DNA of 21,716 nt, taken from an uncultured Eubacteriales bacterium. GTDB taxonomy: Bacteria > Bacillota > Clostridia > Oscillospirales > Acutalibacteraceae. Shown in pieces: positions 14,851 through 21,668 of the stretch. The stretch is taken from contig CAKTTT010000019.1 of assembly GCA_934615635.1 (NCBI GenBank), positions 1-21,716 of the forward strand, in the 5' to 3' direction. The notes beneath the pieces were generated by a model. The model saw nothing but the letters and a program-made list of their open reading frames with translations. It made no database searches and had not been told where the DNA came from. Within the stretch, counting starts at the first letter, position 1; each line of letters opens with the position of its first letter. The translations under genes and the position numbers were made by a program.

Positions 14851-15195
14851 GTGAAGAAGGTAAAGATCACCGTGTTGAAGACCACCCTGGACAGGGAGCT
14901 GGCGGAGGAATACGGCGCCGCCGGCCTCTCGGCCTGTCCGATGCTGCGGGAGGGGCAGGTATTTTACGCCGATTACGCCCGGCCGGAGGGGTTTTGCGAC
15001 GAGGCGTGGAAGGCGATTTATCAGTATGCTTTCGCTCTTTCCCATGGAGCGGGAGAGGGGCTGTTCTATTATGGGGATTGGATCCGCCAGCCGGGCGTGG
15101 CCATTTGTAGCTGCAACGACGGGCTGCGCCCCGTGATCTTCAAGCTGGAGGCCACGGAGGAGGAATCGGTCATGGAGTATACGCCGGTGTGGTGA
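14851..15195 (+). CDS. TIGR04076-family protein (first of two)
   Basis: Small cytoplasmic protein of 114 residues, function unknown. Recognised by pattern as TIGR04076-like: MKKVKITVLKTT start, ACPMLREGQVFYADYARPEG, FCDEAWKAIYQYAFALSHGA, and a final ICSCNDGLRPVIFKLEAT. Four cysteines (29, 49, 86, 88) occur at conserved-looking places and could bind metal or act in redox chemistry. The GTG start at 14851 has an AGGAGGGA site 7-8 nt upstream. It has its own promoter. A second, more divergent member of apparently the same family lies at 20251-20601, sharing the C-x-DG-x-x-VIF-x-L ending. No partner gene gives a clue to the role. Confidence 0.8.
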   Translation: MKKVKITVLKTTLDRELAEEYGAAGLSACPMLREGQVFYADYARPEGFCDEAWKAIYQYAFALSHGAGEGLFYYGDWIRQPGVAICSCNDGLRPVIFKLEATEEESVMEYTPVW

Positions 15196-15369
15196 ACCTT
15201 CAAGGAGGCAGTGGCTTCGTTTTGGCCTTTTCCGGAGAATGACATGTGAGGAAACCATCAATCCGCCGGATTCCTTCAAGATGCCGCCCATAGGCGTTCA
15301 TGGATCCACCGGGAAACGCGGGAAGAGAAGGCTGCCGATCAATCATCTTAATACAATGGGGGTGGCAAG

Positions 15370-15864
15370 ATGGCCAAACAAAAGCTGATTATTATTTGCG
15401 GTTCGCCCTGCGTTGGGAAAACCACGGTTGCAGACAGGCTGTTTCAATCCTATGAAAACAGTGCTTATTTAGACGGCGACTGGTGCTGGTGCGTCAATCC
15501 CTTTTCCATAAACGACCCCCGACTGCGAAACGGCGACAAAAATATGTCCTTTGTTTTATCCACCTACTTAAATTCAGCATTTGATTATGTGATTTTTTCT
15601 TCGGTCGTGGCAATCGGCGACCCTATCAGGAGAGAAATCGTGAATGCTATTACCGCCGAAGACTATGAGGTCATCGGTTTTACATTGACCTGTTCGGAGG
15701 AAACCCTGCGGCAGCGGCATAAGGATCGCGGCGATGAAAATGAGGTGTCCTTTTATTGGCTGCATCTGCCGGTCTATCCGAATGATTATGTGATTGATAC
15801 CGATCATAAAACGGTCAGTCAAATTGTCGACGAGATAAGGCGTATCATAGAAAAGACCGGATAG
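15370..15864 (+). CDS. P-loop nucleotide kinase-like protein
   Basis: Small soluble AAA/P-loop kinase-type protein of 164 residues. Walker A GSPCVGKT (11-18) starts at the end of a beta strand (KLIIIC), with an acidic DGDW (35-38) where shikimate- and nucleoside-kinase-like folds bind substrate or Mg, and a lid-like Arg-rich stretch LRQRHKDRGDENE (about 112-124). The substrate is not identifiable. Codon use is distinctly AT-richer than its neighbours, suggesting recent acquisition. A GGGGGTGG site precedes the ATG. It lies about 175 bases after the TIGR04076-like gene, without a visible terminator in between, and ends in a strong hairpin at 15918-15959. Confidence 0.8.
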   Translation: MAKQKLIIICGSPCVGKTTVADRLFQSYENSAYLDGDWCWCVNPFSINDPRLRNGDKNMSFVLSTYLNSAFDYVIFSSVVAIGDPIRREIVNAITAEDYEVIGFTLTCSEETLRQRHKDRGDENEVSFYWLHLPVYPNDYVIDTDHKTVSQIVDEIRRIIEKTG

Positions 15865-15917
15865 TAAATGAAGAATCTGAGGGTTTACCCGGCTTGATGG
15901 GAATACGCCGCCTGATG

Positions 15918-15959
15918 ACAACCGGCCCGCGGAAGCCTATGCTTCCGCGGGCCGGTTGT
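15918..15959. terminator. Bidirectional terminator, 19-bp stem
   Basis: Perfect 19-bp inverted repeat (15918-15936 with 15941-15959), CTAT loop. It follows the plus-strand kinase gene and directly abuts the stop of the small minus-strand gene at 15960, so it likely serves both. Its U-tracts are short and interrupted. Confidence 0.8.
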
Positions 15960-16097
15960 TTATTTCGCGTATTTGGCGGCATCCTGTTTTCTAGCCCAGC
16001 GCACGGCGGCGCAGGAGAGCAGAAACAGGGTGACCAGCGGCCACAGGGGCCAGTCGCCCTCTCGCAGCCGGGAAGGCCAATCCTTTTTGCTTTGCAT
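15960..16097 (-). CDS. 45-residue single-span membrane protein
   Basis: A short gene with good signals: ATG at 16097 preceded by an AAGGAGAAGG ribosome binding site, and a TATAAT at 16136-16141 (minus strand) about 40 bases upstream, although its -35 is poor. The product starts MQSKKDWPSRLREGDWP, has one hydrophobic span (about 17-32, LWPLVTLFLLSCAAV), and ends in a basic tail RWARKQDAAKYAK. Charge distribution would put the C-terminus inside. The terminator hairpin immediately follows the stop. No family recognised; such single-span peptides often regulate or attach to larger membrane complexes. Confidence 0.6.
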   Translation of the reverse strand: MQSKKDWPSRLREGDWPLWPLVTLFLLSCAAVRWARKQDAAKYAK

Positions 16098-16250
16098 AAA
16101 AACCTTCTCCTTATGGAAATCCGTCGTTTGTCTCCATTATACCGGATATTCCGGGAAGAAAAAGGGGCGGGTTATTGTCAAAACTGGCAGCAAAGACCAA
16201 CCGTCCCGGCCGGCTGCCTCCCTGCGCGGACGCCAGAGCGGCGAAAGACG

Positions 16251-16274
16251 CCGCCGGCCTTCAAAGGCCGGCGG
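16251..16274 (-). terminator. GC-rich hairpin downstream of birA
   Basis: Perfect 10-bp inverted repeat (16251-16260 with 16265-16274) with a TCAA spacer, 3 bases after the birA stop. On the minus strand it is followed by CGTCTTTC, a weak U-tract. Confidence 0.6.
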
Positions 16275-16277
16275 TAT

Positions 16278-17078
16278 CTATACATAATCATATACTCCCC
16301 GCACCGACACCTCCCCGGACCGATAAATCGACCGGCCGGCGGCGGTATCCACGATCAGGCCGCCGTCCTCCGCCAAACCGGCGGCGCGGCCGGCGGCGAG
16401 GAAGCCGCCGTCGGGGGAGAGGAGGCGCACCTCCCGGCCCAGGGTGATGCACCGTTCCTCGTACGGCCCCCGCAGAGAGGCGAAGCCCTCCCGGGCGTAA
16501 AGATCCCAAAGGGCCTCCAGCTCGTTGAGGATGGCCGCCGCCGTTTCCCCCAGGGATAAGGAGATTCCGGTCAGCATCCGCACCGACCCGGCGTGGGGCA
16601 ATCCCGCCTCCCGGAAATCCGCCGCCGTCTGAGTCAGATTGACGCCGATGCCCGCCACCGCGAAACGGCCGGTTTCCCCCTGGCTGCTTTCGCAGAGGAT
16701 ACCGCACATTTTCCGTCCGGCGCATATAATGTCATTGGGCCACTTTATCCGGAAGGGCATCCCCGCCCGCTCTCCAGCCAGGCGGTCCAGCGCCGCGGCC
16801 ACGGCGATGCCGCATACCAGCGGCAGCCCGCTCCAATCGGCGTCCGCCGCCCCGCGAAGCAGCACGGACATGGCCAGGGCCGCCCCATCAGGTGCCGTCC
16901 AGTCCCGGCCCAGCCGGCCGCGGCCGCTGGTCTGGCGGCCGGTGTAGCACAGCGTGCCGTGGGGCAGGGACTCTCCCGCTTCCTTTAAATAACGATTGGT
17001 GGAATCCGTTTCCTCCAAATAGATGGCCCGCCGCCCCAACACCGCCGTATGCAGCCCCTGCAGCGCCGCCCCGGTCAT
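16278..17078 (-). CDS. birA: Biotin-[acetyl-CoA-carboxylase] ligase, without HTH domain
   Basis: Biotin protein ligase of 266 residues that activates biotin as biotinyl-AMP and attaches it to a lysine of carrier proteins such as AccB. Visible: DSTNRYLKE near the N-terminus, the biotinyl-AMP binding loop GRGRLGR (52-58), KWPND (112-116) with its catalytic lysine, KMCGILCE (123-130), GIGVN (143-147), and a C-terminal SH3-like domain (about 215-266). There is no N-terminal winged helix, so it is a monofunctional ligase and not a repressor. Start at 17078 overlaps the phosphoesterase stop (ATGA). No biotin synthesis genes are near. Confidence 0.94.
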   Translation of the reverse strand: MTGAALQGLHTAVLGRRAIYLEETDSTNRYLKEAGESLPHGTLCYTGRQTSGRGRLGRDWTAPDGAALAMSVLLRGAADADWSGLPLVCGIAVAAALDRLAGERAGMPFRIKWPNDIICAGRKMCGILCESSQGETGRFAVAGIGVNLTQTAADFREAGLPHAGSVRMLTGISLSLGETAAAILNELEALWDLYAREGFASLRGPYEERCITLGREVRLLSPDGGFLAAGRAAGLAEDGGLIVDTAAGRSIYRSGEVSVRGVYDYV

Positions 17079-17551
17079 GCGCGGTTCCTCACAATGTTGA
17101 GGACCACGCCAGCGGGGGTGATGTCCACCGTCCCGTAGGTGCCGCCGCTGCCGCTGAGGCTGCCGGGATTGAGGATATACAGGCCGTCGTCGTAGTCGGT
17201 CAGCGACTGATGGGTGTGGCCGAACAGCAGCAGATCCGCCTTCCGCTCCCGGGCGGCGCAGACCAGCCGGTAGAGGCCCAGCTTGGCGTCGTAGAGATGG
17301 CCGTGGGTGAAAAAGAACCGCTTGTCCCCTAGGCGTTCCTCCCGGGTATAGGGCAGGGAGGAGCCGCCGGAAAAATCGCCGTTTCCCCGCACGCAGTAAA
17401 ACGTCCGGTCGGGAAACCGGGTCTCCATGTCCTCCGCCTCCCGCGCGCCGTCCCCCAGATGGAGGATGACCCGCGCCCCCGGCTGGGCGAGAATCGCCTG
17501 CTCCAGGGCATAGGCATCTCCGTGGGTATCGGATACCACCAATATTCTCAA
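17075..17551 (-). CDS. YfcE/MJ0936-family metallophosphoesterase
   Basis: Calcineurin-like phosphoesterase of 158 residues. Metal-binding motifs in order: D8-x-H10 (VVSDTHGD), GD at 33-34 (ILHLGDG), GNGD (56-59; usually GNCD), THGH (82-85) and GHTH (111-114). The usual activity is hydrolysis of phosphodiesters with two metal ions, but the physiological substrate is unknown in this family. The start is inferred to be TTG at 17551, 8 nt after an AAAGGAG site, giving MRILVVSDTHGD; no ATG is available. It is the first gene before birA, with an ATGA overlap. Confidence 0.92.
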   Translation of the reverse strand: MRILVVSDTHGDAYALEQAILAQPGARVILHLGDGAREAEDMETRFPDRTFYCVRGNGDFSGGSSLPYTREERLGDKRFFFTHGHLYDAKLGLYRLVCAARERKADLLLFGHTHQSLTDYDDGLYILNPGSLSGSGGTYGTVDITPAGVVLNIVRNRA

Positions 17552-17666
17552 AACGCACCGCTCCTTTCGCGGATCCTGCGAGGTCTTTCCTTCCCGCCGG
17601 CACATATTTGGGCGGAAAGCATCATAAGTATAGCATATATGCCTGAAAAAGAAAGGGTTGATACCA

Positions 17667-17924
17667 TTGGCCGAGAACAAACTCACCCCCGAACAGCTCC
17701 AGGCCCTGGTGCAGTACGCCAGCAAACGCCTGGGCACCACTCCCGAAAAGCTGCAGCGCACCGTCCAGCAGGGCGGCGTGGCGGACGTGGCCGCCGGCCT
17801 GCCCAAGGAGGAGGCGGCCCGCCTCCAGGAGGTGCTGTCCGACAAGAAGAAGGCGGAAGCGCTGCTGAATTCGCCCCAGGCGCAGAAGCTCATGCAGCAG
17901 CTATTCGATAACAAGAAGAAATAG
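17667..17924 (+). CDS. Small helical protein, first gene of an unknown three-gene cassette
   Basis: Protein of 85 residues with start TTG at 17667, about 9 nt after an AAAGG site; a TTG at 17658 lies too close to that site. Sequence begins AENKLTPEQLQALVQYASKR and is alpha-helical in character, rich in Leu, Gln, Ala, Lys, with a VADVAAGLPKEEAARLQEVL segment and a Lys-rich end (FDNKKK). No signal peptide, span or catalytic motif. It heads an operon with two further small genes (17969 and 18488) whose tails contain coordinated helical motifs. Family not recognised. Confidence 0.75.
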   Translation: MAENKLTPEQLQALVQYASKRLGTTPEKLQRTVQQGGVADVAAGLPKEEAARLQEVLSDKKKAEALLNSPQAQKLMQQLFDNKKK

Positions 17925-17968
17925 GCGTCCTTCCGGCAGGGGCGCGGGGCGGTGGAAAGGAGACGGCC

Positions 17969-18460
17969 ATGGACGATGGAATGGATAAGGATCTGGCGCA
18001 GAAACTGAACGATCTCCTCAGCTCCCCCGACAGTATGCAGAAGATCCAGGCGGCCATGTCCGCCTTGGGGATGGGCGGTTCAGAAGAGGGGCCTGTCCCG
18101 TCGGAGGAGGAAGAGGAAGAGGAAAGCGCCGAGGCGGGCGGCCTGGATATGGCGGCCCTGTCCAATCTGCTCGGGTCGCTGACCGCTCCCCAGTCCCCGC
18201 CGGCTCCGGCTCCCACGGCCGGGAAAAAGAAGCCCCGGGTGGTCCCTCCCAAGCAGGAGGGGGGAGGCATGGACCTGTCCGTTATCGCCAAGCTGGCGCC
18301 GATGATGGCCTCCATGAACCGGGACGATCAGGATACCGTGCTGCTTAAGGCCCTGCGCCCCTACCTTCATGGAGATCGGGAGAAGCGGCTGGATGATGCC
18401 ATCAAGATTCTGCGGTTCATCAAAATCATGCCCCTGCTGCGGGAGAAGGGACTCTTTTAG
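17969..18460 (+). CDS. Acidic protein with conserved-looking C-terminal helical motif, cassette gene 2
   Basis: Protein of 163 residues, unknown function. The N-terminus (MDKDLAQKLNDLLSSPDSMQ) is helical; an acidic Glu-run (about 45-54) and a Pro/Ala linker (about 73-90) separate it from the C-terminal block LSVIAKLAPMMASM, then DDQDTVLLKALRPYLHGDRE, then RLDDAIKILRFIKIMPLL. From memory, similar endings (ALKPFL, then a helix of the form LLK-LLPLL) occur in small hypothetical proteins of Clostridia, but no function is known to me. An AAAGGAG site 6 nt before the ATG and 44-base spacing to the previous gene support one operon. Confidence 0.8.
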   Translation: MDDGMDKDLAQKLNDLLSSPDSMQKIQAAMSALGMGGSEEGPVPSEEEEEEESAEAGGLDMAALSNLLGSLTAPQSPPAPAPTAGKKKPRVVPPKQEGGGMDLSVIAKLAPMMASMNRDDQDTVLLKALRPYLHGDREKRLDDAIKILRFIKIMPLLREKGLF

Positions 18461-18487
18461 CGGGGAGGGGGAAGGGAGGCAATGCGC

Positions 18488-18859
18488 ATGAGCGATGACG
18501 TGATTCGTATGCAGCAGGAGGCGGCCAACCGGGTCGCCCGTATGCAGGAGCAGAGCAGACGGCTGGTGGCGGATCATCCGCCGCCCCTGTACGGCGGCCG
18601 GCGGGAGTCCGCGCCGCAGGCGGCCGCCCCTTCCCAGGAGGAGCGGCGCACCGCCGCTTCACTGGAACAGCGGCGCCGGGAGACGGAACAAGCCAAAGTC
18701 TCCCCTTCTCCGGCCAAAAGCAGGAAAGAGGACAAGGGGCTGGCGGGGCTCTTCGGCGGAGATCAGGAGCAGCTTCTCCTGCTCATGCTGGCGGTGCTGC
18801 TGGTCAAAAACGGCGCCAATATCGAATTGATCGTCGCCTTGCTTTATCTGGCGATGTAA
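18488..18859 (+). CDS. Basic protein with hydrophobic C-terminal anchor, cassette gene 3
   Basis: Protein of 123 residues, unknown function. The start at 18488 is 8 nt from a GGGAGG site; an ATG two codons earlier is too close. The N-terminal half (RMQQEAANRVARMQEQSRR, then polar Arg/Gln/Pro sequence) is charged and low-complexity, probably coiled coil then disordered. The C-terminal 30 residues (EQLLLLMLAVLLVKNGANIE, then LIVALLYLAM) are hydrophobic and probably form a membrane hairpin or a tail anchor. Together with the preceding two genes this makes a plausible membrane-attached small complex. Terminator at 18859-18901. Confidence 0.75.
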   Translation: MSDDVIRMQQEAANRVARMQEQSRRLVADHPPPLYGGRRESAPQAAAPSQEERRTAASLEQRRRETEQAKVSPSPAKSRKEDKGLAGLFGGDQEQLLLLMLAVLLVKNGANIELIVALLYLAM

Positions 18860-18901
18860 AAACCCCTGTGGGCCACACTCCGTATGGTCCGCAGGGGTTT
18901 T
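18859..18901. terminator. Bidirectional terminator after the cassette
   Basis: Inverted repeat of 16-17 bp with two G-U pairs (18859-18875 with 18885-18901), with A-run on one flank and T-run on the other. It separates the plus-strand cassette from the converging ADP-ribosylglycohydrolase gene. Confidence 0.85.
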
Positions 18902-18923
18902 CCTCAACAGAGGGAGAGGAAGA

Positions 18924-19724
18924 TCAGCAGGGGACGGAGAACCGTCGCGAAAAATCCTGCGCGGTGCGGCGGAGACCATCGTCCAGCAGCGGCATGGCCC
19001 TGGCAACGAGGGCGGGGGGAAGGGCACCGTAATAGGCTTGGGCGATTCCGCCGGCAATGCAGGCCAGGGTATCGCTGTCGCCCCCCAGAGAAACGGCCAG
19101 CCTCACGGCGCTTTCGTAATCGTCGGATTCGAGAAATGCGCGGATGGCGGGGGGAACGGTACGGCTTGCCCGGCAGTCGAAGAGGAAATCCGGGCGGACA
19201 GCGGCCAGCGGGCGGGACAAATCATAGGAAAACCGCCCTTCGATCCGGCGGCGGAGCTCCTGCTTGGAAACGCCGCATCGGGCGAGATACACCGCCAAGG
19301 CCACGGCCTGGGCGCCCCTTTCCGCCTCCTGGTTCCGATGGGTGTATCGGCAGCTTCGCCGGGCTTCCCGCAGAACCACCTCCGCGGTATCGCAGGCGAA
19401 AGCGATAGGCGCGGCGCGCATGGCCCCGCCGTTCCCGTAGCTGTGCAGCACCGTCAGCCGGGGCTCCGCCGCCCAGCGGCAAAACAGTTCGCCGAAGCCC
19501 GCCTCGGGATAGCGGGCGTAATACCGCTTGTAACACAGGGCGTAGCTCCTGGCAGACGGTTGCCCCGCGTTGTTTCGGCCCAGCAGCACCTCCGCCACGG
19601 CGGCGGTCAGCACGCTGTCATCGGTGAAGCGGCTGCCCTGGGGAAAAAGCGGAAAGTCCGTTCGCTTGACGGGCCGCAGCTCATAGGTGGAACCGATGAT
19701 GTCCCCAATGATGGAGCCGAGCAT
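18924..19724 (-). CDS. ADP-ribosylglycohydrolase family protein
   Basis: DraG-like hydrolase of 266 residues that removes ADP-ribose from modified molecules, with a two-magnesium active site. The N-terminal metal motif FTDDSVLT with Thr34-Asp35-Asp36, the central SYGNGGAMRAAPIAFA (95-110) and the C-terminal metal motif GGDSDTLACIAGGIAQA (214-230) with Asp216 and Asp218 are all intact, so it should be active. Start at 19724 has a GGGAGG site 7 nt upstream. It lies 30 bases downstream of the RNHCP gene in the same direction, probably one operon. No ADP-ribosyltransferase or nitrogenase gene is seen nearby, so the substrate is unknown; free ADP-ribose derivatives, proteins, DNA and RNA are all targets in the family. 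Confidence 0.92.
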   Translation of the reverse strand: MLGSIIGDIIGSTYELRPVKRTDFPLFPQGSRFTDDSVLTAAVAEVLLGRNNAGQPSARSYALCYKRYYARYPEAGFGELFCRWAAEPRLTVLHSYGNGGAMRAAPIAFACDTAEVVLREARRSCRYTHRNQEAERGAQAVALAVYLARCGVSKQELRRRIEGRFSYDLSRPLAAVRPDFLFDCRASRTVPPAIRAFLESDDYESAVRLAVSLGGDSDTLACIAGGIAQAYYGALPPALVARAMPLLDDGLRRTAQDFSRRFSVPC

Positions 19725-19754
19725 CCGATCGCCTCCCGTAAGGGTGAAAATCAT

Positions 19755-20072
19755 TCAGACGTTTTTCATCAAAGAGCAGATGCGGTTCATATCGTCGGGT
19801 TGCACCGTATCCTGCGCGATTTTATTCACCTGCTCATGGCCGCATTTCTGGCAGCGGTAGCGGATCTGATAGCCCTTTTTGGAGTGGAAAAGCACCCCCA
19901 CCGGCTCCATCAGCCCGCGGCAGCCGCTCATCCTGTCCCCCACCTCTTCGTCCACGTGGAGGGAATAGAGGCAGAAGGGACAATGATCCCGAAAACTGCC
20001 GTTGGTCAGCGGCAGTACCTGCCGGCCGCAGTGCAGGCAGGTAAAGGCGGTGTTCTCGGTTTTCCGGCTCAT
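19755..20072 (-). CDS. RNHCP-domain zinc-binding protein
   Basis: Small protein of 105 residues with paired cysteines. It carries the RNHCP signature in slightly variant form, RDHCPFCLYSLHVDEEVGD (28-46), preceded by FTCLHCG (10-16) and followed by CRGLMEPVGV and YRCQKCGHEQVNKIAQD near the C-terminus. Two Cys-x2-Cys pairs plus HCPFC form zinc-ribbon-like sites. The biochemical role of the family is unknown. Start at 20072 follows a GGGGAG site by 7 nt. It is first in a probable operon with the ADP-ribosylglycohydrolase and has its own promoter at 20111-20139. Confidence 0.9.
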   Translation of the reverse strand: MSRKTENTAFTCLHCGRQVLPLTNGSFRDHCPFCLYSLHVDEEVGDRMSGCRGLMEPVGVLFHSKKGYQIRYRCQKCGHEQVNKIAQDTVQPDDMNRICSLMKNV

Positions 20073-20110
20073 GGCGGCGCTCCCCCTCGGATGGCTGTTT
20101 TGCTCGGTCA

Positions 20111-20139
20111 AGTATAACATGGCTGAAGGGAGATTGCAA
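20111..20139 (-). promoter_or_regulatory. Promoter of the RNHCP/ADP-ribosylglycohydrolase operon
   Basis: Minus strand: -35 TTGCAA (20134-20139) and -10 TATACT (20111-20116) with 17-bp spacing; start about 35 bases before the gene. Confidence 0.75.
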
Positions 20140-20250
20140 TTCCACAAGGGACGCTTCCGGCTCCCCATCCGCCCACACAGCTGCGTCTCCGGGCGGTTAG
20201 TCATGGATGTAGGGGATGACGGACTCACCCCATTAACAGCCAGCCCCGCC

Positions 20251-20601
20251 TTATGAGCCGAAAAATTTCCCCTTATAAAAGTTCTCATTTCCAAGCTTTT
20301 TGGCCGTCAGCCGAAAGATGACGCAGCCATCCGGGCAGACAATGTCCTTGCTGTACTTGCCGCTGCCCCCGATGTTTTCCAAGTCCCCGCCGCTTCGGAC
20401 GGCCTCCATCACCGGGAACATCACCGCCATTACCTTGGAGCAGATGCCCTGCCCGTTCGCATTGACAGGGCAGCCGTAGGTGCAGGTATAGGTATCCCCG
20501 ACCTCTTCGCCGTTCCGGCAATATCCCTCCGTATGGTCGCCGCGAAGAAATCCGATTACCTCGATTTGAAATGCATATTCCTCGTCATACCATTTTTTCA
20601 T
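20251..20601 (-). CDS. TIGR04076-family-like protein, six-cysteine form (second of two)
   Basis: Small soluble protein of 116 residues. The order YTCTYGCPVNANGQGICSKV (38-57), a helical MFPVMEAVRSGGDLE (61-75) and IVCPDGCVIFRL (87-98) matches the TIGR04076 pattern. Cys28, 40, 44, 54, 89 and 93 suggest metal binding. It appears AT-richer than its neighbours, and has a perfect AT-rich promoter, so it may be acquired. It shares general architecture but low identity with the protein at 14851-15195. Start codon ATG follows a GGAAGAGG site by about 9 nt. No obvious functional partner lies beside it. Confidence 0.8.
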   Translation of the reverse strand: MKKWYDEEYAFQIEVIGFLRGDHTEGYCRNGEEVGDTYTCTYGCPVNANGQGICSKVMAVMFPVMEAVRSGGDLENIGGSGKYSKDIVCPDGCVIFRLTAKKLGNENFYKGKFFGS

Positions 20602-20639
20602 GACAGGCCGCCTCTTCCAATTTACCCTTTCTTACTTAT

Positions 20640-20668
20640 ATTATAATAAGATCCGTTCGCCTTTTCAA
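20640..20668 (-). promoter_or_regulatory. Promoter of the second TIGR04076-like gene
   Basis: Minus strand: -35 TTGAAA (20663-20668) and perfect -10 TATAAT (20640-20645), 17-bp spacing. Confidence 0.8.
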
Positions 20669-20726
20669 TGGCTTTGACAGCATTTTCAGGTTTGGCCCTT
20701 CCCTCACGCCGGAAACAAAGGCGGAA

Positions 20727-20757
20727 AAATCCCCGCCGCAGTCCACGGCGGGGATTT
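20727..20757 (-). terminator. Rho-independent terminator of sleB
   Basis: Perfect 12-bp inverted repeat (20727-20738 with 20746-20757), 7-nt loop, followed on the minus strand by a T-run that continues into TTCCGCC. It begins 2 bases after the sleB stop. Confidence 0.85.
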
Positions 20758-20759
20758 GG

Positions 20760-21476
20760 TCAGGAACAAAACACGTGGCGGCCGATAGTGCTGATCACAG
20801 GGCGGGAGCGAATCCATTTATTGGTGGCGGTTTTGGGATTGTAATAGTAAATGGCCCCGCCGGAGGGATCCCAGCCGTTGAGGGCGTCTTGGGCGGCCCG
20901 ATAGGCGCTTTCCGCCACCGGCTGGTTGAACTGCCCGTCGGTCAGGCAGGAAAAGGCGCCGCTTTGATAGATCACGCCGGTGATGGTGTCGGGAAAGGAG
21001 GGATGCTCCACCCGGTTGAGAACCACGCCGCCCACCGCGACCTGTCCGGAATACGGCTCCCCCCGGGCTTCGGCGGAAATCAGCCGGGCCAGCAGGTTGT
21101 AATCGCTTTGACTATATTTGCCGCTTCCCCCGGAAGAGCCGGAGGCGCTTTGCGTATAAATCCCCATCGCTTTCAGGGTGGCCGGTCCGGCGATGCCGTC
21201 CGCCGTCAGGCCGTTCTTTTTCTGAAACCAGACCACGGCCGCCCGGGTCTTTTCCCCATAAATGCCGTCCACCTTATCGCTGAAATATCCCCAGTTTTTC
21301 AGCTTGGTCTGGATCTGCCGCACCTCGCTGCCGGTGGACCCCACCTTAGATAGGGTTTCCTCGGTGCGGTCGGAGGGAAGCAGCGCGATAATCAACAGAT
21401 TCAACACGACGATGGCCACGATTTGCAGCATCCGTCGGGGACTGCGCACGGGCGCGTTCAGATATAACGGTCGCAT
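20760..21476 (-). CDS. sleB: Spore cortex-lytic enzyme, SleB-type cell wall hydrolase
   Basis: Peptidoglycan hydrolase of 238 residues, probably a lytic transglycosylase acting on muramic-lactam cortex during spore germination. A signal-anchor span (about 18-34) is followed by a peptidoglycan-binding domain (about 44-104: GSEVRQIQTKLKNWGYF, DGIYGEKTRAAV, DGIAGPATLKAMG), a Ser/Gly linker (about 108-122) and a SleB/Hydrolase_2 catalytic domain (about 124-237). The catalytic glutamate should be Glu136 in LISAEARGEPYSGQVAVGGV. Domain order and length are standard. A GGGAGG site lies 8 nt before the ATG. The gene is monocistronic here, without ypeB beside it. It might instead serve vegetative wall turnover, but a sigma-G-like promoter fits the forespore. 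Confidence 0.92.
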   Translation of the reverse strand: MRPLYLNAPVRSPRRMLQIVAIVVLNLLIIALLPSDRTEETLSKVGSTGSEVRQIQTKLKNWGYFSDKVDGIYGEKTRAAVVWFQKKNGLTADGIAGPATLKAMGIYTQSASGSSGGSGKYSQSDYNLLARLISAEARGEPYSGQVAVGGVVLNRVEHPSFPDTITGVIYQSGAFSCLTDGQFNQPVAESAYRAAQDALNGWDPSGGAIYYYNPKTATNKWIRSRPVISTIGRHVFCS

Positions 21477-21512
21477 TTGGTTAACCTCCCATGGATTGCG
21501 GAATTGGATCCT

Positions 21513-21541
21513 TAGTGTAACCGGATGAGGAGGGAATATCC
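21513..21541 (-). promoter_or_regulatory. Possible forespore (sigma-G-like) promoter of sleB
   Basis: Minus strand: GGATA (21537-21541), 17-bp spacer, TACACTA (21513-21519), which matches five of seven positions of a CATACTA-type sigma-G -10. No sigma-A promoter of comparable quality precedes sleB. Tentative. Confidence 0.35.
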
Positions 21542-21639
21542 GCCGATCCGCCGGACGGCAATTTTTCCCGACCTTTTCGGAGCGAAATTGGATGAATCGA
21601 CGAAAAGCGGCAAAATCCGCAAGAAGAAGAAAAAACCAG

Positions 21640-21668
21640 TTGACAATGAAGAATGAGTTTGGTATGAT
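21640..21668 (+). promoter_or_regulatory. Strong outward sigma-A promoter at right edge
   Basis: Perfect -35 TTGACA (21640-21645) and -10 TATGAT (21663-21668) with 17-bp spacing, transcribing toward the right edge of the window with start near 21675. Confidence 0.85.

Noticed and set aside
16176..16181. TTGACA (minus strand) as -35 of the small membrane protein gene
   Set aside because: It is 34 bp from the TATAAT at 16136-16141, twice the allowed spacing, so it does not form one promoter with it.
16278..17603. Extended 441-codon minus-strand frame for birA
   Set aside because: The upstream 175 codons are an out-of-frame reading of the phosphoesterase gene and are Arg/Gly/Pro-rich; the BirA start at 17078 fits the family.
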